From assembly GCA_035626395.1 (NCBI GenBank), contig DASPNR010000021.1, positions 1-60,064 on the forward strand: DNA of 60,064 nt. The letters are read 5' to 3'. The notes beneath the pieces were generated by a model. That model ran no database searches. It was not told the origin of the DNA and saw nothing but the letters and a program-made list of their open reading frames with translations. Below are positions 9,827 to 18,739 of this stretch, piece after piece; positions within the stretch are counted from its first letter, which is position 1; every line of letters starts with the position of its first letter. The DNA is from Candidatus Limnocylindrales bacterium. Its GTDB lineage: Bacteria; Desulfobacterota; Binatia; UBA1149; CAITLU01. The translations under genes and the position numbers were made by a program.

Positions 9827-11350
9827 ATGGCGGATTGGAACTACGAGAACGCCGCGCACCTGCTTCGCCGCGTCGCCTTCGGCGGAACGCCCGAGCAGAT
9901 CCAGGATTTCCTCGACAGCCACGGCTCGGTCGAAGAGGCCGTGGCATCGCTGCTGAGCTTTCCGGTCTCGACGCGCAAGCCGCCCAAGGGCGGCAACGAC
10001 TTCTACGAGGCCAAGCTCAAGCAGCAGCGTTGGTGGCTCAAGAGCATGCTGCGGGCACGCTCGCATGCCGACGAGGCGCGCGAGAAGCTGGTGCTGTTCT
10101 GGCACAACCACCTGGCCAGCGGCTTCACCAAGCAGCCGGAAACCGCGTTCATGTCGCAGCAGAACGGCCTGTTCCGGCGCTTCGCCAAAGGCAACTTCCG
10201 CGACCTGGTGCGCGAGTTCAACCGCGATCCGGCCAATCTCTACTACCTCGACGGCATTCTGAACTACGCCACCAACGACGGCGTGACGGTAGCGGCGAAC
10301 GAGAACTTCGCCCGCGAGATCATGGAGCTGTTCACGATCGGCATCTTCCAGCTAGCCGAGGACGGGACCGACGATCCCTCCAAGCCGAACTACACCGAAT
10401 CGGATGTGCACCAGCTCGCGCGCGCCCTGACGGGCTGGGTGCAGCTGCAGGGCGGCAAGGGCGTGTGGCGTGACTGGGCCTGGGACGGCGGAACGCTCGA
10501 CGACAACGGCGACGGTATGCCGGACCCCATCACCATCTTCGGCGTGACCAACAACAACTTCCGCATCGGCGAGGAAGTTGCCGGCACCGCCGACGACGTG
10601 CTCGAGCTGCTCTTCGGCCGCACCGACGACGCGGGCAATCCGCAGGCCGCGATGTATCTGGCCCGCAAGTTCTGGACCTGGTACGCCTACCCGGCTCCCG
10701 CTCCGGGCCTGAAGACGCTGCTGGCCGGCTTTGCCGACATCTTCCGCGACAGCGACTACGAGGTCACGCCGATGCTGCAGGCGATGTTCTCGCACGACGA
10801 GTTCTACAGCGACTCGGCCAAGTCGCGCACGGTCAAGAGCCCGGTCGACTACGTCGTCGGCGCGATGAAGGCGCTCGGCGCCCGCAGCTCGGGCAAGTAC
10901 ATCGGCGATTCCGACGAGCTCGGCCGCATGATCGCCGAGATGGGAATGGATCTGTTCGAGCCGCCCAACGTGGCCGGATGGCCGGGCGGCAAGCGCTGGA
11001 TCACCACCGGCACGCTGGTGAACCGGCTCGACTTCGCGCGTCGCCTGGCCGAGCTCGACTACAGCTCCTCGATGGTGCGCCTGTCGAGCATCGCCGGGCT
11101 TCCGATCGGCGATGCCAACGCCGATCCCGCCGCGATCATCGATGCGATCCTCCACCAGATCGGCCTCGACGGGACGCAGGGCGGTATTGCGCTGACGTCG
11201 GTTCAGCGCGATGCGCTGATCGACTTCGTCACCGACGGCGGCTCCCTGGCCACGCTCGACCTGAGCCACGAATACACCGACCACGCCCAGTACCTGGTGC
11301 GCGGCGCCATTGCCCTCGCCCTGCAGTCGGGCGAGTTCCAGATTTTCTAA
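9827..11350 (+). CDS. DUF1800 family protein
   Basis: 507 residues. The ATG at 9827 has aaaggag 6 bases upstream and lies 11 bases after the previous stop. AAHLLRRVAFGGTPEQI, LVLFWHNHLASGF, NENFAREIMELFTIGI and the C-terminal EPPNVAGWPGGKRWI are hallmark segments of DUF1800. The family is common next to DUF1501 genes in deltaproteobacteria-like and planctomycete genomes; its biochemical role is unknown. No signal peptide is visible here. Confidence 0.93.
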   Translation: MADWNYENAAHLLRRVAFGGTPEQIQDFLDSHGSVEEAVASLLSFPVSTRKPPKGGNDFYEAKLKQQRWWLKSMLRARSHADEAREKLVLFWHNHLASGFTKQPETAFMSQQNGLFRRFAKGNFRDLVREFNRDPANLYYLDGILNYATNDGVTVAANENFAREIMELFTIGIFQLAEDGTDDPSKPNYTESDVHQLARALTGWVQLQGGKGVWRDWAWDGGTLDDNGDGMPDPITIFGVTNNNFRIGEEVAGTADDVLELLFGRTDDAGNPQAAMYLARKFWTWYAYPAPAPGLKTLLAGFADIFRDSDYEVTPMLQAMFSHDEFYSDSAKSRTVKSPVDYVVGAMKALGARSSGKYIGDSDELGRMIAEMGMDLFEPPNVAGWPGGKRWITTGTLVNRLDFARRLAELDYSSSMVRLSSIAGLPIGDANADPAAIIDAILHQIGLDGTQGGIALTSVQRDALIDFVTDGGSLATLDLSHEYTDHAQYLVRGAIALALQSGEFQIF

Positions 11351-11361
11351 GGGGTGCGCTC

Positions 11362-12861
11362 ATGGCTCTGACCCGACGACAGTTCCTCAAGAGAAGCGCC
11401 ATCGCCGGCGCGGGCGCCGCGCTGGGCCCGCACATGAAGTGGCTGCCCGGCACCAACGTCAGCTACGCGGCCGGGCCCGCCGACGCCATCGTCGTCTTCG
11501 TGCAGCTCTACGGCGGAAACGACGGCCTCAACACCGTCTACCCGCTCAACGGCACGCAGCGCACGCTCTACAACCAGTACCGTCCGACGCTGCGCCTGCC
11601 CGATACGGCCGGCGGCCTGGCGCCGTTCGTCGCCGAAGGCTTCAACGCCAGCACGATCCTGGACATCGGACAGGACGCCGCCGGCACCAACTACGCGCTG
11701 CACCCGTCGATGAAGGCATGGCACGACATCCATCTGGCGGGCGAGCTGGCGGTGGTGCCGGGTGTGCACTATCCGCACGCCGACTACTCGCACTTCCGCA
11801 GCGAGGTCATCTACTACACCGGCGATCCCATCGGCAGCACGGGCCTGGGGTGGATGGGCAAGTACATGGAGCTTGCCGGCTTCCTGCCCACCGACGTGCC
11901 GGCCGTGATGATGGGCGGCGAGTACAATCCGCTGTTCACGCCGACGACCACGAGCCTTCTGGCGTTCCGGCAGCTCGGACAGCTTCGCTTTCCTGCCGGC
12001 AGCCTCGGCGTCGAGCGCGAGGCCACGTTCCGCCAGCTCTACGTCGAAAGCTCGCTGTCGGATCCGGCCTCGTTCCCGGAGCTGGCATCGCTCGGCGTCA
12101 CCGGTGTCGCGTCCATCGACAAGTTCTCCGAGTACTATCGCAGCGGCTGCTCCAACGCCGGAAAGGTCGAGGCGCTGCTGGTGGATGAGGACGGCTGCTA
12201 CGACGGCAACAATCCTCTGATCTACTCCTCACCGCTCAATCCGGAGTATACGCCCGACCTGACCTACAACCGTCTGGCGCGCGATCTGCGGCACGTGGCG
12301 GCGGCCATCCGCGCCGACGTGGGCGCGCGCTTCTTCCACGTCGCCGTCGGCGGCTTCGACTCTCATTCGAGCCAGGAGCAGGGCTTCTACCACTCCTACC
12401 TGCTCCATACGGTGGCCGAAGCGGTCGGCGCGTTCTGGAACGAGATGAAGCAGACCGTCTCGCTCCCGGGCCTCTCCGGCTATCAAGCCGGGGACCTGTC
12501 GCCGAAGGTCCTGGTGGTGACGCTCTCGGAGTTCGGCCGCACCAACAAGCAGAACGCGACGTCGGCGGCCAATGCCGGCACCGATCACGGGCGCAGCGCG
12601 CCGCAGTTCGTCATAGGCGCCGGCGTGCAGGGCGGCATCCACGGCGAATATCCGACGCTGGACGATCCCGATCTCGACGACGATCTGCGAATGGCCTACG
12701 ACTTCCGCGATTTCTACGGGACCATGCTGGAGCGCTGGCTCGGCGTCTCTGCCTCCGACATCGGACCGGGGCCGGGCAAGATCTTCGCGGCCACGCCGGA
12801 AGCGGACGATCTCGGCCAGTCCTACACGGCCTACACGCCGATCCCGTACCTGCTCCCGTAG
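11362..12861 (+). CDS. DUF1501 family protein with Tat signal
   Basis: 499 residues. The N-terminus LTRRQFLKRSAIAGAGAALG is a twin-arginine signal, so a folded, possibly metal-loaded protein is exported. VFVQLYGGNDGLNTVYPL, HYPHADYSHFRSEV, GGFDSHSSQEQG and TLSEFGRTNKQN are typical of DUF1501, which shares the alkaline phosphatase/sulfatase fold. It starts 11 bases after the DUF1800 stop and is surely co-transcribed. Substrate unknown. Confidence 0.93.
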   Translation: MALTRRQFLKRSAIAGAGAALGPHMKWLPGTNVSYAAGPADAIVVFVQLYGGNDGLNTVYPLNGTQRTLYNQYRPTLRLPDTAGGLAPFVAEGFNASTILDIGQDAAGTNYALHPSMKAWHDIHLAGELAVVPGVHYPHADYSHFRSEVIYYTGDPIGSTGLGWMGKYMELAGFLPTDVPAVMMGGEYNPLFTPTTTSLLAFRQLGQLRFPAGSLGVEREATFRQLYVESSLSDPASFPELASLGVTGVASIDKFSEYYRSGCSNAGKVEALLVDEDGCYDGNNPLIYSSPLNPEYTPDLTYNRLARDLRHVAAAIRADVGARFFHVAVGGFDSHSSQEQGFYHSYLLHTVAEAVGAFWNEMKQTVSLPGLSGYQAGDLSPKVLVVTLSEFGRTNKQNATSAANAGTDHGRSAPQFVIGAGVQGGIHGEYPTLDDPDLDDDLRMAYDFRDFYGTMLERWLGVSASDIGPGPGKIFAATPEADDLGQSYTAYTPIPYLLP

Positions 12862-13079
12862 CGCAGGGTCGCTGTCGGCGCCGGTTGTCGTGGAATGCGG
12901 CAGGGCCCCGGCATCACAGCACGGCAGGACGGTCGTGTGGGCCATGCCGGGTGTGCCTGAGGTAGAAGCCGTCGGCCTGCGCACGAGCGGGCCGGCCAGA
13001 TCGTCCCCGGCAGACGCTGATCGGCGGCGGAGCGCCTTTTGTCTGGCCACGGTTCCTGGACAAAGATGCGCGCACGATC

Positions 13080-16000
13080 ATGCGATGCCCGCAGTGCCAG
13101 CATGAAAACCAGGACGGCGCGCGCTTCTGCCAGGAGTGCGGGTCGTCGCTGAGCGCCGATTGCGCCAGCTGCGGCGCCAAGCTGCCGCCGGCGGCGAAGT
13201 TCTGCATCGAGTGCGGCGTGCGGGTGCCCGGCACCGCCGCGGCGCCGGTGCCGCCGCGCAGCATGACGCCGGCCCACCTGGCCGACAAGATCCTGCGCAA
13301 CAAGAACGCGCTGGAAGGCGAGCGCAAACAGATCACGATCCTGTTCGCGGACGTGCAGGAGTCGATGTCGCTGTCGGAGACGGTGGACCCCGAGACCTGG
13401 ACGCGCATCCTGGACGGCTTCTTCGCGATCCTCTCCGACGGCATCCATCGCTTCGAGGGCACCATCAACAACTTCACCGGCGACGGCGTCATGGCGCTGT
13501 TCGGCGCGCCCATCGCGCACGAGGACCATGCCCAGCGCGCGTGCTTCGCCGCGCTCTATCTCATCGACGAGCTGGCCAAGTACGCCGAGATCGTGCGCCG
13601 CGACGAAGGCCTGAACTTCTCGGTGCGCATGGGCATGAACTCGGGCGAGGTCATCGTCGGCCGCATCGGCGACGATCTGCACATGGACTACACGGCGCAG
13701 GGCCACACCGTCGGCCTGGCCTCGCGCATGGAGTCGCTGGCCGCCGCCGACAAGTGCTACCTGACCGAGCATACGGCCACGCTGGTGGCGGATTATTTCT
13801 TGCTGCGCGACCTCGGTCCGCACCGCATCAAGGGCGTCAGCGAGCCGCTGCGCGTCTTCGAGCTGCAGGGCATCGGCGCCAACCGCACGCGTCTGGACGT
13901 CTCGCGCTCGCGCGGCCTGTCGCGTTTCGTCGGGCGCGACGACGAAATGCGGCTGCTCGAAGACGCGCTCGAACGCACCGCCAGCGGGTCGCCGCAGATC
14001 GTCGGCGTCATGGCCGACGCCGGCGCCGGCAAGAGCAGGCTGTGCTACGAGTTCATCGAGCGCTGCAAGGGGCGCGGGCTTCGTGTCATCTGCGCGCACT
14101 GCGTCGCGCACGGGACGATGATCCCGTTCCATCCGATTCTGGAGCTGCTGCGCGATTATTTCGGCATCGAGGAGCGCGATTCGCCGCAAGCCGCGCGCGA
14201 AAAGGTCGCAGGCCGCCTTCTGCTGATCGACGACAAGCTGCGGCCGAGCCTGCCGCTGGTGTTCGAGTTTCTCGGCATTCCCGACCCGGAGTGGCCCGCG
14301 CCGCCCATGGATCCCGAGCCGCGCCGGCGCATGCTCTACGGCGCGCTGCGCCGCATCCTGGACTGCGGCACCAGCGAGCGCCCGGCGCTGATCGTGCTCG
14401 AGGACCTGCACTGGATCGATGGAGCGAGCCTGGCCTTCCTCGAAGGAATGATCGAGGTGCTGCCGGCCAGCTCGTGCATGATGCTGCTGAACTACCGGCC
14501 CGAATTCCGCGCGCCCTGGATCGCCAACCCGATCTTCCGCCAGGTCGCGCTCGAGCCGCTGGGCGCCGAGGCCATTTCGGCCTTGATGCGGGACCTGCTC
14601 GGCGAGGACCCTGCGCTGGCGCCGCTCCGCGCGAGCATCGAGCGCACCACCGCCGGCAATCCCTTCTTCCTCGAGGAGCTGGTGCACGCGCTCGTGGAAG
14701 CCGGAAGCCTCGAAGGCACGCGCGGGCACTACCGGCTGGTGCGACCGGTCGAGGACATCGTCCTGCCGCCGACGGTGCATTCGGTGCTGGCGGCCCGCAT
14801 CGACCATCTGCCCGAGGCGCAGAAGGAGCTGCTGCAGACCTCGGCAGTCATCGGCAAGCAGTTCGGCGAGCAGGTGCTCTTGCGCGTCAGCACCATGACC
14901 CCGGCCGAGTTGCACGTGGCGCTGCAGTCGCTGTGCGACGCCGGCTTCCTCTACCAGCGCGAGGTGTACCCGCAGGCGCTGTACGCATTCGCGCATCCGC
15001 TGACGCAGGAGGTCGCCTACCGTACGCAGCTCGGCGAGCGGCGCCGCATCATGCACGGCGCGATCGCGCGCGTCCTGACCGAGCTCGAGCCGGACAAGAG
15101 CGGGGAGAACGCGGCCTTGCTCGCGCATCACTGGGAGGCGGCCGGCGAGACGCTGCAGGCGGCGCTGGCGGGACGGCGCGCCGCCGAGTGGGCCAGCAGC
15201 AGCGAGCTGTCGGAGTCGCGCCGTCACTGGACCAAGGTGATGGAGCTGCTCGAACGCCTGCCGCCCAACGCCGAGACCACCGAGCTGGCGGTGGCCGCGA
15301 CCGAAGGGATGCTCAGCATCTGCTGGCGGCTGGGCTCGCCGCAGGAGCAGGCGCGCGGAATCTACGAATGGGGCTGGGTGTGGGCCGAGCGCAGCGGGCT
15401 GGCCGCGGCCAAGGCCAGGCTGCTTGGGGCCTACGGCATCTGGCACAGCTTCATCGGCGAGATCGAGCAGTCGCTCGCGATCTACGATCAGGCCGCCGAG
15501 CTGCTCGACGAGACCTGCGACATGGCTCTGCGCATCACGCTGCTGTCGCGCCGCGCCTACTCGAGCCTGCTCGCGGGCAAGCTCAAGGCCGGCCTTCGCC
15601 TGGCGCGCGAGGTGCTCGACAGCATGGGCGACGACGGTCCCGGCGACGAAGTCCCTGCCGGCGACTACCTCTTCATGATGGGCTTCACCGGGCTGGCGCT
15701 GACCTACCTGGGTCGTCTGGAGGAAGCCGGACGAATCCTCGACCGCACGCTGGCGCTGGGTCTGGAGGCCGGGGAGGCCGGCACGGCCAATGCGCTGCGC
15801 GGTTTCAGCGTCACGCACGCGTGGTTCACCGGCGACGCCGTGCGTGCCAGCGCACTGGCGCGCGGGCAGCTCGACTTCGCCGAACGCATCGCCAGCCCGG
15901 CGCTGCGCACCGGCGCGTACGACTCGCTCGGCATCGCGCATCTGCTGCACGGGCAGTGGGACGCGGCGGTGACGGCGCTGGAGACGGCGCTGCACGTCGC

Positions 16001-16439
16001 GCGCGAGAGCGGCACGTTCCTGCAGGCCGAGGCGCTCATGCTCTCGAACATGGCCGAAGCCTATCGCGGGCGCGGCGATCTCGATCTTGCCGTGGAGACG
16101 GCCACCGAGGCGCTTGCCGTCGCGCGCCGCCGTCGCACCGTGATGCACGAGTGCCGCTCCAGCCTCTTCCTCGGCCGCGCGCTGATCGCGCGCGGCGACA
16201 CCGCCAGCCTGTCGGCGGCAGCCGTGGCGCTGACCGATGCGCTGTCCATCGTCGAGCGCACCGAAGCGCGCGCCTACGAGCCGTACGTTCGCATGGAGCT
16301 GGCCGCGCTGGCGCAGCTGACGGGCGAGATGGCGGCGCACCGGCGCGAGCTGGCGCGCGCCGTCCAGCTCTTCCGCGAGATCGGTGCGCCACGGCGCGCC
16401 GAGCAGGCCAGCCTGGAGCCGGTGTCGTCGAGCCTCTGA
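13080..16439 (+). CDS. Class III adenylate/guanylate cyclase fused to AAA/STAND ATPase and TPR repeats
   Basis: 1119 residues. Residues 1-50 form a double zinc ribbon (CPQC...CQEC, CASC...CIEC). The cyclase domain spans roughly 80-265: ILFADVQESM supplies the first metal Asp near 90 and FTGDGVMALFG the second near 134. An ATPase follows, with Walker A ADAGAGKS near 315-322 and a Walker B-like LIVLEDLHWID. From about 640 to the end come helical TPR-like repeats. Such fusions are signal transducers in which NTP binding gates nucleotide cyclization. In the cyclase transition-state motif, HTVGLASRM has Gly where the usual Asn sits, while the Arg remains. Stands alone in front of a MATE gene. Confidence 0.92.
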   Translation: MRCPQCQHENQDGARFCQECGSSLSADCASCGAKLPPAAKFCIECGVRVPGTAAAPVPPRSMTPAHLADKILRNKNALEGERKQITILFADVQESMSLSETVDPETWTRILDGFFAILSDGIHRFEGTINNFTGDGVMALFGAPIAHEDHAQRACFAALYLIDELAKYAEIVRRDEGLNFSVRMGMNSGEVIVGRIGDDLHMDYTAQGHTVGLASRMESLAAADKCYLTEHTATLVADYFLLRDLGPHRIKGVSEPLRVFELQGIGANRTRLDVSRSRGLSRFVGRDDEMRLLEDALERTASGSPQIVGVMADAGAGKSRLCYEFIERCKGRGLRVICAHCVAHGTMIPFHPILELLRDYFGIEERDSPQAAREKVAGRLLLIDDKLRPSLPLVFEFLGIPDPEWPAPPMDPEPRRRMLYGALRRILDCGTSERPALIVLEDLHWIDGASLAFLEGMIEVLPASSCMMLLNYRPEFRAPWIANPIFRQVALEPLGAEAISALMRDLLGEDPALAPLRASIERTTAGNPFFLEELVHALVEAGSLEGTRGHYRLVRPVEDIVLPPTVHSVLAARIDHLPEAQKELLQTSAVIGKQFGEQVLLRVSTMTPAELHVALQSLCDAGFLYQREVYPQALYAFAHPLTQEVAYRTQLGERRRIMHGAIARVLTELEPDKSGENAALLAHHWEAAGETLQAALAGRRAAEWASSSELSESRRHWTKVMELLERLPPNAETTELAVAATEGMLSICWRLGSPQEQARGIYEWGWVWAERSGLAAAKARLLGAYGIWHSFIGEIEQSLAIYDQAAELLDETCDMALRITLLSRRAYSSLLAGKLKAGLRLAREVLDSMGDDGPGDEVPAGDYLFMMGFTGLALTYLGRLEEAGRILDRTLALGLEAGEAGTANALRGFSVTHAWFTGDAVRASALARGQLDFAERIASPALRTGAYDSLGIAHLLHGQWDAAVTALETALHVARESGTFLQAEALMLSNMAEAYRGRGDLDLAVETATEALAVARRRRTVMHECRSSLFLGRALIARGDTASLSAAAVALTDALSIVERTEARAYEPYVRMELAALAQLTGEMAAHRRELARAVQLFREIGAPRRAEQASLEPVSSSL

Positions 16440-16464
16440 GCGCGTCGCGGAGGCCGTTGCCGTC

Positions 16465-17796
16465 TTGAACCAACTGACGCCGGAGCGCCGCCGCCGCATC
16501 TTCGCCCTGGCCATCCCCATCATCGGCGCGATGGCGTCGCAGAACATCCTGAACCTGGTCGATACGGCCATGGTCGGCCACCTCGGCGACGAGGCCCTGG
16601 CCGGAGTCGGCATCAGCGGCTTCCTCTACTTCATGGCCGTCTCCTTCGTCATGGGAATGTCGGCCGGCGTGCAGGCGATGTGCGCGCGCTGGCGCGGCGC
16701 AGGGCGCGACGACGAGATCGCGGTCCCGCTCAACGGCGGGCTGCTGATGTCGGCGGCGATCTGCCTGCCCGCCTCGCTTCTGCTGGCCGCGATGGTGCCG
16801 GCGATTCTGCGTGCGATCGCTCCCGAGGCACGCGTGGCCGAGCTCGGCACGTCGTACCTGAGCCTGCGCATCCTCGGGATGACGGCCGTAGGAATGAACT
16901 TCGCGTTTCGGGGCTACTGGAACGCCATCGACATGTCGCGGCTGTACATGGGCACGCTGCTGTTCATGCACGCGGTCAACATCTTCCTGAACTGGGTCTT
17001 GATCTTCGGAAATCTCGGGGCGCCTGCGCTCGGTGTGGCGGGAGCAGGCATGAGCAACCTCATCTCGGTCTATCTCGGCTCGGCCTGCTATTTCGCGCTG
17101 GCGTGGAAGCACGGGCGCGGCGCCGGGTTCCTCGGCAGGATGCCGTCGCGCGAGGTGATGCGGGCGATGCTCGCGACGTCGCTGCCGGCGGGATTGCAGC
17201 AGCTCCTCTTCGCGTCGGGAATGGTCGGGCTGTTCTGGATCCTGTCGCTGCTCGGGACTGCCGAAGTCGCCGCGGGCAACGTGCTCATCAACGTCATGCT
17301 CGTGACGATCCTGCCGTCGATCGGCTTCGGTCTTGCCGCAGCCACGCTGGTCGGACAGGCGCTCGGCGCGCGCGAGCGAGAGGAAGCCGAGGCATGGGCG
17401 TGGCGCGTGGGAAAGGTCGCGATGGGCGTGGTCGCCGTCATTGCGCTGCCGGCGATCATCGCGCCCGAGCTCGTGCTGTCGCCGTTCCTCAAGGATCCGC
17501 AGACGCTTTCGCTGGCCGCCGGACCGCTGCGCGTGGCGGCGCTGTCGGCGCCGGTCGAATCGCTCGGCGCCGTTCTCATGAACGCGCATCTCGGCGCCGG
17601 CAGCTCACGGCGCGTCCTGATGATCTCCGTGCTGACGCAGTGGGGCCTGTTCCTGCCCGCCGCCTATGTTCTCGGGCCGGTGCTCGGCTACGGAATTCTG
17701 GCGATCTGGGTCGCACAGATCGCGTACCGGTTGGTCAGCATCACCATCTTCGCGTGGAGCTGGCGGCAGGGGAGCTGGGCAGACGTCGAGTTGTAG
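16465..17796 (+). CDS. MATE family efflux transporter (DinF-like)
   Basis: 443 residues with about twelve membrane segments. The chosen start is TTG at 16465, preceded by ggagg; the frame is open further upstream but overlaps the previous gene. IPIIGAMASQNILNLVDTAM VGHLG near the N-terminus and its second-half counterpart give the two-fold MATE architecture. Antiporter for cationic drugs or metabolites in other members; substrate here unknown. It begins 25 bases after the cyclase stop, so co-transcription is possible. Confidence 0.88.
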   Translation: MNQLTPERRRRIFALAIPIIGAMASQNILNLVDTAMVGHLGDEALAGVGISGFLYFMAVSFVMGMSAGVQAMCARWRGAGRDDEIAVPLNGGLLMSAAICLPASLLLAAMVPAILRAIAPEARVAELGTSYLSLRILGMTAVGMNFAFRGYWNAIDMSRLYMGTLLFMHAVNIFLNWVLIFGNLGAPALGVAGAGMSNLISVYLGSACYFALAWKHGRGAGFLGRMPSREVMRAMLATSLPAGLQQLLFASGMVGLFWILSLLGTAEVAAGNVLINVMLVTILPSIGFGLAAATLVGQALGAREREEAEAWAWRVGKVAMGVVAVIALPAIIAPELVLSPFLKDPQTLSLAAGPLRVAALSAPVESLGAVLMNAHLGAGSSRRVLMISVLTQWGLFLPAAYVLGPVLGYGILAIWVAQIAYRLVSITIFAWSWRQGSWADVEL

Positions 17797-18058
17797 CAGG
17801 CCGAGACATGCGGGCGCCGACGCCGGCGACCATGTCCACACTGGCCCCTCATCGAGGCGTGGCTGCTTTGGACGCAGCACCCGAAGGCGTGGTGGCGGCG
17901 CTGTTGCAGGATGAGACATGACGCAGCGCGCGTCGTGTCTGGCGCGGTCGAGATCAGGCCTGACAGTCTCGTTTCGAGCGCGAAATCTGGCCTATTTACG
18001 CAGTCTTCCGGCATTTTTCACTGGCGAGAGCCACTCGGTTGGCCTACCTTCATGGACC

Positions 18059-18616
18059 ATGGGACGTTTGGTGGGGAGTTTGTTCATCATGCTCGCGCTG
18101 ATCCTGCCGGCCGCGAGCTATGGCGATTCGGCGCGGCAGCAGGCGCGCCTCCGACTGACCGATCTCGACGGACGCGTGGCCAGCCTGCAGCGTCATCGCG
18201 GCAAGGTCGTCCTCGTCAACTTCTGGGCGACCTGGTGCGAAGCGTGCGGCGCCGAGCTGCCCGTGCTCGTCGATCTGGCCGCCCGCTACAAGGAACGCGG
18301 TCTGGTCGTCTTGGCCGCGTCGGCCGATGACGTCAAAGCCAAGGACGCGGTGGCCAAGGTCGCCAAGTCGGCCAAGGACCTCCAGATCTGGGTCGGCGCC
18401 GACGGCGACGACATGCAGGAGTTCGGCTTCGCCGCCGCGCTGCCCGCCAGCGCGCTCGTCGACCGCAACGGCCGCATCGCCGAACGCTTCGCCGGCGGCA
18501 TCACCAAGGGCCAGCTCGACACGGCCATCGAGATGCTCCTGCAGGAAAACATCGGCGGCGCCGACGCCCCGATCGCCATCGAAGCCGGCACCGTCTCCGT
18601 CGCACCCGGCGCGTAA
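18059..18616 (+). CDS. Exported TlpA-like thioredoxin-fold protein
   Basis: 185 residues. A signal peptide (LFIMLALILPAASYG) is followed by a thioredoxin fold: VVLVNFWATWCEACGAELP with the C60/C63 redox pair, ASADDVKAKD, and the cis-Pro region AALPASALVDRNG. These proteins reduce or shuffle disulfides in the periplasm, including the apocytochrome c cysteines needed for heme attachment. It stands alone, with about 260 bases of non-coding sequence before it. With many Cys-rich and c-type proteins in the window, a maturation role is plausible but inferred. Confidence 0.88.
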   Translation: MGRLVGSLFIMLALILPAASYGDSARQQARLRLTDLDGRVASLQRHRGKVVLVNFWATWCEACGAELPVLVDLAARYKERGLVVLAASADDVKAKDAVAKVAKSAKDLQIWVGADGDDMQEFGFAAALPASALVDRNGRIAERFAGGITKGQLDTAIEMLLQENIGGADAPIAIEAGTVSVAPGA

Positions 18617-18739
18617 GAAGAACGGCAGGAACCGCCGTTAACACACGCATGGAGTGGCGCGTTTCGCGCCACGTTCGTGGCAGCCGCTCGCCGCTTCGGT
18701 TGGATTTCCCCGCACGGCGCCGTCGACTACATTGCCGCA

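Noticed and set aside
12831..16613. Minus-strand open frame of 1260 codons opposite the cyclase gene
   Set aside because: The Arg/Ala/Gly/His-rich composition is the usual antisense shadow of high-GC codons; the plus strand encodes clear domains.
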